A stretch of 64,000 nt of DNA from Nitrospinaceae bacterium (GTDB taxonomy: Bacteria; Nitrospinota; Nitrospinia; Nitrospinales; Nitrospinaceae). This document shows positions 24,071 through 33,582 of the stretch, in pieces (the stretch's first letter is position 1; each line of letters opens with the position of its first letter). A model generated the notes under the pieces. It was not told where the DNA came from. It ran no database searches and saw only the letters and a program-made list of their open reading frames with translations. Location of the stretch: the NCBI GenBank assembly GCA_024644405.1, contig JAHELC010000005.1, forward strand, positions 114,476 to 178,475, written 5' to 3'. The position numbers were made by a program, and so were the translations under genes.

Positions 24071-25000
24071 TTACTTGAGAAGACTTCTAACGGTATTTTC
24101 AATATGCTGTGCGGAAAGCCCGTATTTAAAATAAAGTTCCTTTAGAGAACCCGTTTCAGCAAAGGTGTCTCTGACTCCAATACGTCGGAAAGGCACCGAG
24201 ACATCGTTATCACTCATCACCTCGAGCACAGCATCGGCAAGACCACCAATGATATTATGATCCTCAGCTGTCACCACTGCGCCGTTTCTCCTCGCTTGCT
24301 CGACAATCAGCTGGCTGTCGATAGGCTTTAAGGTGGAAATATTGACCAGTGTCGGATTGATGTTGTCCGCTTCAAGCACCTTCATAGCCTCCAGGCTTTC
24401 TTGCACCATGCCGCCGGTCGCGAAGATAACCACGTCCTGACCCTGTTTGACTACGTTTCCCTTGCCGATCTGAAACTTGTAGGAACTGTCGTAAATTCCC
24501 TTGACCTTGGGACGACCCAACCGCATATAAGCCGGTCCGACATGATCCACCAGAGCCTGGGTTGCCTGTACCGCTTCTTCATAATCAGCCGGTTGGATGA
24601 CCGTCATATTTGGAATGGCACGTGTATAAGCGAGATCGACGATCATCTGCGCCGTCGGCCCGTCTTCACCCACCGCCAGGCCGGAATGAGTTCCCACCAG
24701 CTTGACGTTGGTATTGGAATACGCCACGCTGACCAGGGTCTGGTCCATGGTCCGTCCCAGCAGGAAACAGGCGAAACTGGTCGCGAAGGCCACCTTGCCG
24801 GTGGTTGCCAATCCGGCCGCGGTACACACCATATCCCCCTCGCTGATGCCCATGTTGAAGAACCGGTCCGGATATTTGTCGCCAAACTTCTTACTGCGTG
24901 TGCTGTCACTCACTCCTGCATCGAGCACCACGATTCTGGGGTCTGCGCCAATTTCCTCGAGGCAGGCTCCGTAGCCGTCCCGGGTGGCTCCGTCTTTCAT
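24071..25000 (-). CDS. transketolase, C-terminal (pyrimidine-binding and C-) subunit
   Basis: 309 residues equal to the second half of transketolase. The pyrimidine-binding domain includes RFFNMGISEGDMVCTAAGLA (conserved Glu), FLLGRTMDQTLV, and GTHSGLAVGEDGPTAQMIVDLAYTRAIP; the C-terminal domain has VTAEDHNIIGGLADAVLEVM. Together with the gene just upstream it makes a complete, split transketolase as found in many bacteria and archaea. Start and upstream stop overlap by four bases (ATGA), which keeps the subunits in equal amounts. It transfers ketol units in the pentose phosphate pathway, together with rpiB elsewhere in the window. Confidence 0.93.
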   Translation of the reverse strand: MKDGATRDGYGACLEEIGADPRIVVLDAGVSDSTRSKKFGDKYPDRFFNMGISEGDMVCTAAGLATTGKVAFATSFACFLLGRTMDQTLVSVAYSNTNVKLVGTHSGLAVGEDGPTAQMIVDLAYTRAIPNMTVIQPADYEEAVQATQALVDHVGPAYMRLGRPKVKGIYDSSYKFQIGKGNVVKQGQDVVIFATGGMVQESLEAMKVLEADNINPTLVNISTLKPIDSQLIVEQARRNGAVVTAEDHNIIGGLADAVLEVMSDNDVSVPFRRIGVRDTFAETGSLKELYFKYGLSAQHIENTVRSLLK

Positions 25001-25827
25001 GCCAGCTCCTTCAGGGCTTTTTCGTAATCTTCATCCGAGGGCGCCACGCCATGCCAGGAGGTTTTGCCTTCCATAAAACTGACACCCTTTCCCTTGATGG
25101 TGTCGGCAATAATGACTCTCGGTTTCTTGTTATCAAGCGGTAAAGTGAGCGCTTTATAGACCTGATCCATATCATGCCCGTCGATGCGATGGACATCCCA
25201 GCCGAAGGACCGCCATTTGTCCTCCAGCGGTTCGATATCTTTTAAATCCTTGGTGATATTATCCTGAGCAACTTTGTTGAAATCGACAATCGCAATCAGG
25301 TTATTGGTATTGAATTTGGCAGCCGACATCGCCGCTTCCCAGACCTGCCCTTCCTGCAGTTCGCCGTCTCCCATAAGAGCGTAAACTTTGTAGTCGCTGT
25401 TTTCCAGACGGGCGCCCAAAGCAATTCCATGCGCCACGCTCAGGCCCTGCCCCAGACTGCCGGTGGCAATTTCAACTCCGGGGGTTTTAGGATGAGGATG
25501 GCCGGACAAATTAAGCTTGCTGTCAATTCTCCGGTAAGAGACCAGATCCTCGTCCGCGAAATAACCGGCACGCGACAACACCGAATAGAACACGCCAGTA
25601 GCGTGACCTTTACTCATCACAAACCGGTCGCGGTTGGGATCCTTCGGATTATTGGAATCGTATCGCATGACGCCAAAATACAGGGCGGTCATGATATCGG
25701 CTGCAGACAGACTGCCGCCCGGATGCCCGGAACCAGCCCGATGGATGATCTCGAGGCTTTTACGCCGTATCTCTTTGGCAATTTGTCGTAGTTCGGAAAC
25801 CTGGGTTTCCACCGTTTGAGCGGTATC
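24997..25827 (-). CDS. transketolase, N-terminal (TPP-binding) subunit
   Basis: The first half of transketolase, which binds the diphosphate of thiamine. Visible are AGSGHPGGSLSAADIMTALYF, RFVMSKGHATGVFYSVL, LSGHPHPKTPGVEIATGSLGQGLSVAHGIALGAR and the GDGELQEGQVWEAAM...IAIVDFN TPP/Mg motif (GDG to N). I prefer MDTAQTVETQVSELRQIAKE as the start; an ATG six residues upstream (MPIKFMDT) is possible. It is translationally coupled to the C-terminal subunit. Promoter-like hexamers lie about 65-90 bases upstream. Confidence 0.92.
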   Translation of the reverse strand, partial: DTAQTVETQVSELRQIAKEIRRKSLEIIHRAGSGHPGGSLSAADIMTALYFGVMRYDSNNPKDPNRDRFVMSKGHATGVFYSVLSRAGYFADEDLVSYRRIDSKLNLSGHPHPKTPGVEIATGSLGQGLSVAHGIALGARLENSDYKVYALMGDGELQEGQVWEAAMSAAKFNTNNLIAIVDFNKVAQDNITKDLKDIEPLEDKWRSFGWDVHRIDGHDMDQVYKALTLPLDNKKPRVIIADTIKGKGVSFMEGKTSWHGVAPSDEDYEKALKELA

Positions 25828-25890
25828 CATAAATTTGATGGGCAATAATTAAAGGGTAAGAATGGCCTCAGGGCTTATTCTCGATGGGGG

Positions 25891-25918
25891 ATTTTAACAG
25901 CAATATTTCAGAAATCAA
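25891..25918 (-). promoter_or_regulatory. promoter of the split transketolase operon
   Basis: On the minus strand TTGATT, 16 bases, TAAAAT. It sits 60-90 bases upstream of the first subunit in the otherwise empty gap. Confidence 0.4.
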
Positions 25919-25957
25919 AGGAGAGAACGAAAAAACTTAGGGGCCGCGGCCCTTCGA

Positions 25958-26623
25958 TCAGGAAGGAACGGTAATTTTCTCGTTGGTCGCGATCACTTCA
26001 TTGCATTTGTCGAGGAGCTCGGAAAAATTGACCGGTTTTTTGAAAAACATATCTCCTCCAGCGGCGATAACGGCTTTTTCGGTGTACTGAAGGCTGGCGG
26101 AAATGACCAGGACGGTCATACTCTTGGTTCGAGGGTTGTTTTTCAGGTTTTTACAAACTTCCAAGCCGTTGAGGCCGGGAAGGTTGATATCCAGCAGAAT
26201 AATGGCCGGTTGAAAATGAGCGGCCTTGAGCCCTGCATCCAGGCCGTCAAAAGCCACTTCAACCACATAGTCGTTTTTCATGAAAAACTTCTTGAGCAAA
26301 GTGGCGAATTTCTTCTCATCATCCACGATCAGCACTTTCTTGGTGGATTTGTCTTCGGCTTCCTTTTTGAGGATTTCCTTGATCATGGAAATGGTGTGTC
26401 CGCTTTTCTGCAGAGCATAGACCTGCTTGCACCGCTCCTGCACCCAGGAGGGGTAATAACCGACGATCCCCTTCCCACCGGGATGAGCTTCCTTCACCGG
26501 GTCAGGAAAGAAATCATACTTTTTCTGCCATAGCCACAAGGTCTTTCGGGTGATCGGAACCACCTTCAATATATCGGCTGCGGTCACGCGGTTTTCATTA
26601 TTATTGTTATTTTTATTATCCAT
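25958..26623 (-). CDS. response regulator with N-terminal DNA-binding domain (HTH-REC order)
   Basis: 221 residues. Residues 12-85 resemble a MerR-like/HTH_17 helix-turn-helix (TAADILKVVPITRKTLWLWQKKYDF and a helix after the wing, EILKKEAE). Residues 96-215 form a receiver domain with the acidic pair Asp101/Asp102, phosphoacceptor Asp145 (ILLDINLPG), Ser175 and Lys196 (KKPV). The output domain precedes the receiver, the reverse of the common order. A run of five asparagines opens the protein. No histidine kinase is adjacent; the nearest is the DUF429 fusion kinase about 11 kb away. A strong promoter lies upstream. Targets unknown. Confidence 0.85.
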   Translation of the reverse strand: MDNKNNNNNENRVTAADILKVVPITRKTLWLWQKKYDFFPDPVKEAHPGGKGIVGYYPSWVQERCKQVYALQKSGHTISMIKEILKKEAEDKSTKKVLIVDDEKKFATLLKKFFMKNDYVVEVAFDGLDAGLKAAHFQPAIILLDINLPGLNGLEVCKNLKNNPRTKSMTVLVISASLQYTEKAVIAAGGDMFFKKPVNFSELLDKCNEVIATNEKITVPS

Positions 26624-26708
26624 GAGTTCTGCGATGAGATAAGCCTATTCAGTATTTAAAAATTCAACCTCAATCCAGTACCTCCCGGTTAAATTTTCAT
26701 CCACAATC

Positions 26709-26737
26709 ATTATATACAGTAAATGTAATCATAACAA
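26709..26737 (-). promoter_or_regulatory. promoter of the HTH-REC response regulator
   Basis: On the minus strand TTGTTA, 17 bases, perfect TATAAT. The leader would be about 80 bases. The rest of the 429-base gap up to the efflux operon is AT-rich and contains a short hairpin (GAAGGG/CCCTTC at 26967-26986) but no gene that I can support. Confidence 0.6.
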
Positions 26738-27002
26738 GCACTTTTTTTAAAGTTTTTTTAGTCTTTTCCAGTGTTTATAACCCCTGTTTTTCTGTAGCCC
26801 CCCTAAGGGTAAAATCCCAATATTCTCCGTGCCTGAGAGCAGATTATAACAATTATTTTGACTGAACTTTCGTTATAACTACTTGGTTCCCAATAACTTG
26901 TTTTATTAATCTTTTGAAGAATTTCAGCCGAAAAATACAGTGTGCTCTTAACCATTAATCTGGATTGAAGGGACAAATCGCCCTTCCCTTTCTGCAACTC
27001 AC

Positions 27003-27013
27003 TATAATATAAT
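27003..27013 (+). promoter_or_regulatory. -10-like element of the efflux operon
   Basis: TATAATATAAT gives two overlapping consensus -10 hexamers 40-50 bases before the outer-membrane channel gene. No convincing -35 is present at 16-18 bases, so an activator may be needed; confidence is limited. Confidence 0.3.
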
Positions 27014-27052
27014 AAGTTTTATCGATACTAACCCCTGAACGAGTGGCCCTTT

Positions 27053-28798
27053 ATGTTGATACGTCGTTGCGATGGCACCCGCGTCTTCTTGATTTCTGTA
27101 TTTTTCAGCCTGCTGATTTTTTTGCCCGTCAAAACTTTCGCCAAGGAAAGAAAACTCAGCCTTGCAGATTCTGCATCAAAACCCTTGAAAAAGCAGGATA
27201 AAGGCATAGTTACCGACAGATTGTTGGATAATCAGATTAAAAAAATGTCGCCATCCCAAGGGGGTTCAGGGAAAAGCACTCTTAATAAATCTTCGTCTCG
27301 AAAACCGGATATCGTTCTGACCAATACTCTCGAGATGTCCCTGCAGGATGTTATTGCGAATACACTCAAAAACAATGTCGCGATTGCGGTCCAGGAGTTT
27401 CAATCCAAAATCCGCAAGGAAGAAATCCTGACTCAGGAGGCGGTATTTGATCCAAGCCTTTCACTGGAAGGGAACGCGACGCAGGAAAGAAACCTGGTGG
27501 CATCGGCCTTTGCCCAGCCGCCCAAAACCAAATCCAATACCCAAAGTTTGGACCTGAGTTTCACTCAGAAACTCAAAACCGGAACTGAATATGAACTTAG
27601 ATTCGAAAACAACCGTCTTGAAACCAATTCTGCTTTTGCCGGTTTGAATCCGCAATACACGACAAGGTTCGAAGCCAACCTGACCCAACCGTTACTCAAA
27701 AATTTTGGTTTGGATATCAACAAATCCAGTCTCTATATCGCAAAAAACAATCTGGATATTTCGGATTATGATTTTAAAAACAAAGTGATCGAAGTAATCA
27801 CCGATGCTGAAAACGTCTATTGGGATCTGGTATTCAGCCGGGAGGATTTAAAAGTACAGCAAAAATCGGTCCAGCGGGCGCAGGACCTGGAGCGCCGGGT
27901 CAAGGCACAGGTGGAAGTCGGCACATTGGCCCCGCTGGAAATTCTTCAGGCCAAATCCGAGGTGGCCTCACGGGAAGAAGCGGTTATTACAGCCCGAAAA
28001 TTGATCCAGGACAACCAGGACAATTTGAAAAATATCCTTAACATTCCCTTCGACTCCCCTGAAGGGCTAAAAGAAATTCAGCCTCTGGATTCCCCAAAAT
28101 TTTTCGTAGAGGCCCCGGTCTCCCTGAAAAAATCCATCTTGACTGCCTTGAAAAAGCGACCCGACTATATGAAGAAAAAAAAAGAACTGGATAATAAACA
28201 TATCCAGGTCAAATTCAATGAGAATCAATTGTATCCAACCTTGGATCTGGTTGCGAGTTTCGGTTTGAACGGGATCAGCGGTGATGCCCAGGCGGTTGGT
28301 TTTCCCCCGAGCGTTAATCCTTTTGGAGGTACTTTTGGTAGAAGTCAGGAACGCACCTTTTCCGGCGATTTTTCCACCTGGGAAGGCGGATTTCTTTTCA
28401 AATACCCTCTTGGCAACCGGGATGCCAAAAGCCGCCTGGCGGTCTCGCAACTGGAAGCAGCACAACTTTTAATGGATATCAAGGATCTCGAAAAAACCAT
28501 CGTGGTGGAAGTCCGGGAAGCGGCCCGGCAGATCAACACCGATAAGAAACGCGTCCAGGCGGCCCGCGTGGCACGCAAACTGGCGGAAGAAAAACTGAGC
28601 GCCGAAGAGAAAAAATTCGAAGTCGGCCTGTCCACCAGTTTCAATGTTCTTGAGTTTCAGACCGATCTGGCTACCGAACAAAGCAAAGAATTGAAAGCCG
28701 TCATCGATTTCAACAAATCCAAGATCAAACTCCGGAAAGTTCTGGCAACCACTTTGGAAAAATATAATATACGAATGACCTCCGAATCCGGCCCATGA
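27053..28798 (+). CDS. TolC-family outer membrane efflux channel
   Basis: 581 residues, with a signal peptide (about 1-30, ending TFAKE) and a TolC-like repeat architecture: long helices with heptads (ILTQEAVFDPSLSLEGN..., LKVQQKSVQRAQDLERRVKAQVEVGTLAPLEILQAKSEVASREEAVITARK) and beta segments. The second half repeats the plan (KKRPDYMKKKKELDNKHIQVKFNENQLYPTLDLVASFG and FSTSFNVLEFQTDLATEQSK). It is longer than TolC because of a Lys/Ser-rich segment (30-90). It is first in an operon with a MacA-like adaptor, ATPase and permease, so it is the outer-membrane exit of that tripartite pump. Confidence 0.92.
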   Translation: MLIRRCDGTRVFLISVFFSLLIFLPVKTFAKERKLSLADSASKPLKKQDKGIVTDRLLDNQIKKMSPSQGGSGKSTLNKSSSRKPDIVLTNTLEMSLQDVIANTLKNNVAIAVQEFQSKIRKEEILTQEAVFDPSLSLEGNATQERNLVASAFAQPPKTKSNTQSLDLSFTQKLKTGTEYELRFENNRLETNSAFAGLNPQYTTRFEANLTQPLLKNFGLDINKSSLYIAKNNLDISDYDFKNKVIEVITDAENVYWDLVFSREDLKVQQKSVQRAQDLERRVKAQVEVGTLAPLEILQAKSEVASREEAVITARKLIQDNQDNLKNILNIPFDSPEGLKEIQPLDSPKFFVEAPVSLKKSILTALKKRPDYMKKKKELDNKHIQVKFNENQLYPTLDLVASFGLNGISGDAQAVGFPPSVNPFGGTFGRSQERTFSGDFSTWEGGFLFKYPLGNRDAKSRLAVSQLEAAQLLMDIKDLEKTIVVEVREAARQINTDKKRVQAARVARKLAEEKLSAEEKKFEVGLSTSFNVLEFQTDLATEQSKELKAVIDFNKSKIKLRKVLATTLEKYNIRMTSESGP

Positions 28799-30129
28799 AG
28801 AAAAAAACCCTGATCTATTTACTGCTTGGCCTTTTGGGGGTGGGGGTCTTGTGGGCGTTTGCCGGGAAAGAAACCCCAAAAACTCCCGAAAACATCCCTT
28901 TCAAAACAACCCAGGTGATTCAGGGTGATCTGGTCGTAAAAATTTCAGCAACCGGCGTGGTCGAACCTAATTTTCAAGTTGAAGTAAAATCCAAGGCCAG
29001 CGGTGAAGTCCTGAAATTCAATTTCGAAGAAGGAGACCGGGTCAAAAAAGGCCAGCTGCTTCTGCAACTGGATAAATCCGATGAGATCCGAAGCGTCGCC
29101 CGTTCCAGGGCAGATCTATCCAGTGCCACCGCGAAACTCAATAAAGCCAAAACCGCTCTCCTCTCTCAGGAAACCAAATATCAGACCACTCTACGGTCCG
29201 CTCAATCCCAGGTTCAGGAAGCCGAAGCCAATCTCCAGGAATCCGAGGACAAACTGAAACGCCAGGAAGACTTGTTCCAGAAAAAATTTGCTTCCCGGGA
29301 AACTTTGCAGGAAGCACAAACCGCTTTCAAAATAAACCAGGAAAACCTGATCCAGGCGCGTTCGAGTGTGCAGGCCGCAAAGGATACGATTCACGATATT
29401 GAAGTCAAAAAACACGAAATTGATCTGGCCCGGGTTGAGGTCCAACGGGCGAAGATCGCACTGGCCGAAGCCAAGGAACGCCTGGATGAAACGGAAATCT
29501 TTGCACCCATCTCCGGAGTGTTAATCGAGAAACTCGTCGAAGAGGGACAGATCATTTCTTCCGGCATCTCTAACGTCTCCGGTGGCACTACACTTGCCAA
29601 TCTGGCGGATCTGTCCCGCCTGTTCATAATAGCCGATGTCGATGAAACCGATATCGGTTCAGTCCAGATCAATCAGCTGGTAAAAATCACCGCTGATGCC
29701 TATCCGGGAAGAGCATTTACTGGGAAAGTTCAACGGATTTCTCCCAGGGGACAGGTGGAAAACAGCATCACCATTTTCAAGGTCAAGATTGAGATCCAGG
29801 GTGAAGGCAAAGGCATCTTAAAACCGATGATGACCGCCAATGTTGATATAATAAGCAAAGAGTTGAAAAATGTTTTGTATCTGCCGAGAGAAGCGCTCCG
29901 GGTGGAAAAAAACAAAAAATATGCGGCGATACTCGTCAACAACGAGCCCAAGGAAGTCCCTGTAACCACCGGGGTCAGAAATCCGATCCACATCCAGGTT
30001 TTATCCGGCCTGGAAGCAGATCAAAAAGTCCTGATCGGTGATTGGCAGACGTTATGGGAAGAGTATCAGAAAGGGGACGACAATATGTCCACCATCCGCA
30101 AAATGTTATTCATTCTTCGCTCAAAGTGA
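28795..30129 (+). CDS. HlyD/MacA-like periplasmic adaptor protein
   Basis: 444 residues; overlaps the TolC-like gene by four bases. An N-terminal membrane anchor ([17 protein letters not shown]) is followed by a lipoyl half ([44 protein letters not shown]), a long coiled-coil hairpin (about 95-215), the second lipoyl half ([17 protein letters not shown]) and beta-barrel domains with [13 protein letters not shown]. This is the MacA type of membrane fusion protein linking the MacB-like permease to TolC. The stop is immediately upstream of the ATPase start. Confidence 0.92.
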   Translation: MKKKTLIYLLLGLLGVGVLWAFAGKETPKTPENIPFKTTQVIQGDLVVKISATGVVEPNFQVEVKSKASGEVLKFNFEEGDRVKKGQLLLQLDKSDEIRSVARSRADLSSATAKLNKAKTALLSQETKYQTTLRSAQSQVQEAEANLQESEDKLKRQEDLFQKKFASRETLQEAQTAFKINQENLIQARSSVQAAKDTIHDIEVKKHEIDLARVEVQRAKIALAEAKERLDETEIFAPISGVLIEKLVEEGQIISSGISNVSGGTTLANLADLSRLFIIADVDETDIGSVQINQLVKITADAYPGRAFTGKVQRISPRGQVENSITIFKVKIEIQGEGKGILKPMMTANVDIISKELKNVLYLPREALRVEKNKKYAAILVNNEPKEVPVTTGVRNPIHIQVLSGLEADQKVLIGDWQTLWEEYQKGDDNMSTIRKMLFILRSK

Positions 30130-30136
30130 CAAAACC

Positions 30137-30817
30137 TTGATAGAAGTTGAAAACCTCAGCAAAATATACGAATTGGGCGGTCAGAAAGTTCCGGCCCTGA
30201 ACGGGGTCAGCTTCCGGATCCAAAAGGGAGAGTTTGTCGCCATCATGGGACAATCGGGTAGCGGTAAATCCACCTTGATGAACCTGCTGGGATGTCTGGA
30301 CCTGCCCTCTTCCGGCACCTACCGTTTGGGTGATATTGATGTGCGTACTCTGAATTCAGACCAGTTGGCGGAAGTTCGTAACCGGCGCATCGGATTTGTC
30401 TTTCAAAGTTTCAACCTTCTGCCTCGTTCTTCAGCGCTTGAAAATACCGAACTGCCCCTGCTCTACAGCGGAACCCCCGATCCCCAGTCCAAAGCCCGGG
30501 AAGCCCTGGCCAAAGTGGGGCTCGATACCCGTGCCCGTCATAAACCGAACGAACTATCGGGGGGCGAACGCCAGCGGGTCGCCATCGCCCGGGCCATCGT
30601 CAACAACCCCGCCATCATTCTGGCGGACGAGCCGACCGGCAATCTGGATTCGAAAACGGGAAAGGAAATCATGGACATTTTTTCCCGGCTCAACCAGGAG
30701 GGAGCCACTCTGATTCTGGTCACCCACGAACAACACGTGGCGCAATATGCCCACCGGGTGATCCAGATGCAGGACGGTTTGATCGTCAGCGATTCAGTCA
30801 GGGAGAAAGTATGCTGA
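30137..30817 (+). CDS. ABC transporter ATPase, MacB/LolD type
   Basis: 226 residues when started at TTG ([15 protein letters not shown]), the normal start for the family; an open frame upstream overlaps the adaptor gene and is not needed. Walker [11 protein letters not shown]-loop [14 protein letters not shown], signature [14 protein letters not shown], Walker [14 protein letters not shown] and a switch His are all intact. Together with the permease downstream it forms the MacB-like mechanotransmission transporter, separate polypeptides instead of the fused MacB. The stop overlaps the permease start by seven bases. Confidence 0.93.
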   Translation: MIEVENLSKIYELGGQKVPALNGVSFRIQKGEFVAIMGQSGSGKSTLMNLLGCLDLPSSGTYRLGDIDVRTLNSDQLAEVRNRRIGFVFQSFNLLPRSSALENTELPLLYSGTPDPQSKAREALAKVGLDTRARHKPNELSGGERQRVAIARAIVNNPAIILADEPTGNLDSKTGKEIMDIFSRLNQEGATLILVTHEQHVAQYAHRVIQMQDGLIVSDSVREKVC

Positions 30818-32019
30818 TTTGGGATTTGTTTAAAATCGCACTGCGCAGCCTGCGGGCCAATAAACTCAGATCCTTTCTCACGATGTTGGGAATCATCATC
30901 GGAGTGGCGTCGGTCATTTCCATGATTTCCCTGGGCGAAGGGGCACGGCGGCAAACCCTCAGCACCATCGCCAAATTCGGGACCAATATCATAACTGTCA
31001 AACCCGGCGAGAAAAAGAACCGTCATGTCAGCACCGGCAAAGTCGAAACATTGATGTTGAGAGATGCTGACGCGATTCGAAACTACGTCCGCAACATCAA
31101 CGGAGTGGCGGCGCAAGTCTATCAAAACGGTCAATTGAAATACGGCAACAAAAACAGCAACAGCACGGTCCGCGGTGCCAGTGCCGACTATGTATGGATC
31201 GGCAATTATCAGATGAAGGAGGGACGCTTCTTTACCGAGGAAGAGGTACGATCTGCCCGAAAAGTGTGTGTACTGGGCGCAACCGTTGTAAAAAATCTTT
31301 TTGACGGCGACAATCCGGTCGGGAAAACCCTCAAGGTGGATGGCGATAATTATCTGGTGATCGGCACCACGGTGGCCAAAGGAGCGTTGACCTGGTGGGA
31401 TCCGGACGACCAGATATTCATGCCCGTCACCACAGCTCAAAAGCGTTTGTTCGGGTTGAAACATATCCAGTCGATTGATATTCAGGTCAAGAATATGGAT
31501 GACATCGAAACCATCAAGCAGGATATTGAAGCGCTGTTGCGCCGACAACATAACCTTCGCCAGGGTGAGAAAAACGACTTTTACGTTCAAAATTCCGCAG
31601 AGTGGCTGAACAGTTGGGGTAAAGCGGCGGAGACTTTTCAATTCCTGCTGGGCGGCATCGCCACGATATCTCTTTTGGTGGGGGGTATCGGCATAATGAA
31701 CATCATGCTGGTTTCTGTGACCGAGCGCACCCGCGAAATCGGCATCCGTATCGCCATCGGTGCCAAAAAGAAGGAAATTCGCAAACAATTTTTGATTGAG
31801 TCCGTCCTGATCAGTTTTCTGGGTGGAAGTATCGGGATTGGGCTGGGCATGCTTATTTCCCGTGCCGCCTCTCAAATGGGCGGCCTGGAGACGATCGTTT
31901 CCCTGCAATCAATCCTGCTGGCATTCGGGTTCTCCGTGGGAATCGGCATTTTTTTCGGTCTGTATCCCGCGACCAAGGCTTCCAATCTCAATCCCATCGA
32001 CGCCTTGAGATACGAATAA
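30811..32019 (+). CDS. MacB-like ABC permease
   Basis: 402 residues with the MacB topology: a first helix after [36 protein letters not shown], a large periplasmic domain (about 50-280), then three C-terminal helices with the FtsX signature ([42 protein letters not shown]). It transmits ATP-driven conformational change to the periplasm. As the fourth gene of the operon it completes a TolC/adaptor/ATPase/permease set. Substrate (peptide, siderophore, antibiotic, lipoprotein) is not evident. The operon appears to end here. Confidence 0.93.
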   Translation: MLIWDLFKIALRSLRANKLRSFLTMLGIIIGVASVISMISLGEGARRQTLSTIAKFGTNIITVKPGEKKNRHVSTGKVETLMLRDADAIRNYVRNINGVAAQVYQNGQLKYGNKNSNSTVRGASADYVWIGNYQMKEGRFFTEEEVRSARKVCVLGATVVKNLFDGDNPVGKTLKVDGDNYLVIGTTVAKGALTWWDPDDQIFMPVTTAQKRLFGLKHIQSIDIQVKNMDDIETIKQDIEALLRRQHNLRQGEKNDFYVQNSAEWLNSWGKAAETFQFLLGGIATISLLVGGIGIMNIMLVSVTERTREIGIRIAIGAKKKEIRKQFLIESVLISFLGGSIGIGLGMLISRAASQMGGLETIVSLQSILLAFGFSVGIGIFFGLYPATKASNLNPIDALRYE

Positions 32020-32091
32020 ATCCCCCCCTCCCCTCCCGCTTGCTATAATCCCCGATAATCATTCACCATCCGTCAAAGTTGTGTTGAGGCA

Positions 32092-33582
32092 ATGAATTTA
32101 TATCCAACCCGGAAAAAATTTATTGAGCTGAAGAGGGATTTTGAAAGAATTCCGATTTGTGGCGAAAAAATGGTTCCGCAGTTTAACCCGACCCATTTTT
32201 TTCGTTTTATGGTGGACGACGCATCCAATGCCTTTTTGTTTGAAAGCGGAAAAGGTCCTGAGGCCACGGCTCGTTACACCCTTATGGGTCAGTCAAATTC
32301 CAAATCCCTCCTTGCGAATCACGATGGGATCTGCGTTTCCAATAATGGAACGCGCGAGGCGAAGCCGGGATCTCCATTATCAATTCTGGACCACCTCAAT
32401 TTTGAGGCCCACGATGCCCCTTTCGACTATGTGCCGCATTTTTGGGGAGGATGGGTGGGCACGATCGGTTATGAAATGGCCCGATGGCTCGATGCCATTT
32501 CCCTTCGCCCCAAAGACGATCTCGGTCTCCCATTAATTAATTTTTTTCAAGTGGACCAGTTGTGGGTTTACGATCACACCACCAGAATATTAAAGAGGGT
32601 TATCTCGAAAGAGTGTTTGGGTGATCCTGAAAAATATTATAGTGAAACAGTTCAGGAAATCGAGCGGAGTTGGCAACAAGCGGATACTATATTAAAGGAT
32701 TCTCCGGATCCTGTCGGTCAAAGTCCAACCGCTCCGTCCAATGGCAATGACGCTGGCCTTCATTCCAATATTTCCTCAGATCAATACATTAAAATGGTTG
32801 AGCGTGCAAAACACTATATCGAGGAGGGCGATATCTACCAGGCCAACCTGTCCCAGCGGTTCGAGACGACATTTAACGGCGAAGCATTTGACCTTTATGA
32901 AAACCTCAGGCAGATCAACCCCTCGCCTTTTTCCGGGTATCTGAAGTTGGGCGACCTGACTCTGGTCAGTTCATCGCCGGAACGGCTGGTCAAAATCCAA
33001 AAGGAAGTTTTGGAAACGCGGCCCATCGCCGGCACCCGTCCGCGTGGCCGCACAATTGAGGAAGACAGTCATCTGGCAACGGAACTGCTGCTCAATGAAA
33101 AAGAACAGGCAGAACACCTGATGCTGGTGGACCTGGAACGCAACGATTTGGGCCGGATTTGCCAATACGGCAGTGTCCAGGTGACCGATCAAATGTTTGT
33201 CGAGCAGTATTCCCACGTCAGCCATATTGTTTCCAACATCAGGGGAATCCTGAAACCCGGCGTCACTTTCAAGGATATATTGAAAGCCGTTTTCCCGGGT
33301 GGGACCATAACCGGCTGCCCGAAAATCCGGTGTATGGAAATCATCGATGAATTGGAGCCTGTGGCGCGGGGACCCTATTCCGGAAGCTTCGGTTATGTCG
33401 GGTTTGCCGATTATATCGACCTCAATATTATCATCCGCACCATTTTGTTAAAGGATGACAAGGCATATTTTCACGTGGGCGCCGGCATTGTTGCCGACTC
33501 CATACCCGAAAAAGAATATCAGGAAACGCTCGACAAAGCTGCGGCCATGATCAATGTGCTGACCGGAAAGCAGGATAGTTGA
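32092..33582 (+). CDS. anthranilate / aminodeoxychorismate synthase component I
   Basis: 496 residues of the chorismate-binding TrpE/PabB family. Visible are SSSPERLVK, the active-site segment ETRPIAGTRPRGRT (Ala313), LVDLERNDLGR, VFPGGTITGCPKIR, and GPYSGSFGYV. It pairs chorismate with an amide-derived amino group. Ala at position 313 is the TrpE type; in E. coli PabB the corresponding residue is the catalytic Lys. The downstream class IV aminotransferase argues for the PabB (folate) role instead. No glutaminase (TrpG/PabA) is in the window. I therefore leave the symbol open. It overlaps the next gene by one base. Confidence 0.88.
   Translation: MNLYPTRKKFIELKRDFERIPICGEKMVPQFNPTHFFRFMVDDASNAFLFESGKGPEATARYTLMGQSNSKSLLANHDGICVSNNGTREAKPGSPLSILDHLNFEAHDAPFDYVPHFWGGWVGTIGYEMARWLDAISLRPKDDLGLPLINFFQVDQLWVYDHTTRILKRVISKECLGDPEKYYSETVQEIERSWQQADTILKDSPDPVGQSPTAPSNGNDAGLHSNISSDQYIKMVERAKHYIEEGDIYQANLSQRFETTFNGEAFDLYENLRQINPSPFSGYLKLGDLTLVSSSPERLVKIQKEVLETRPIAGTRPRGRTIEEDSHLATELLLNEKEQAEHLMLVDLERNDLGRICQYGSVQVTDQMFVEQYSHVSHIVSNIRGILKPGVTFKDILKAVFPGGTITGCPKIRCMEIIDELEPVARGPYSGSFGYVGFADYIDLNIIIRTILLKDDKAYFHVGAGIVADSIPEKEYQETLDKAAAMINVLTGKQDS

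Noticed and set aside
26803..26997. A 64-codon minus-strand frame in the gap before the efflux operon
   Set aside because: AT-rich chance opening; no ribosome site and no family resemblance.
30538..31908. A 456-codon minus-strand frame over the MacB-like genes
   Set aside because: It opposes the conserved ATPase and permease; no domain is visible in it.
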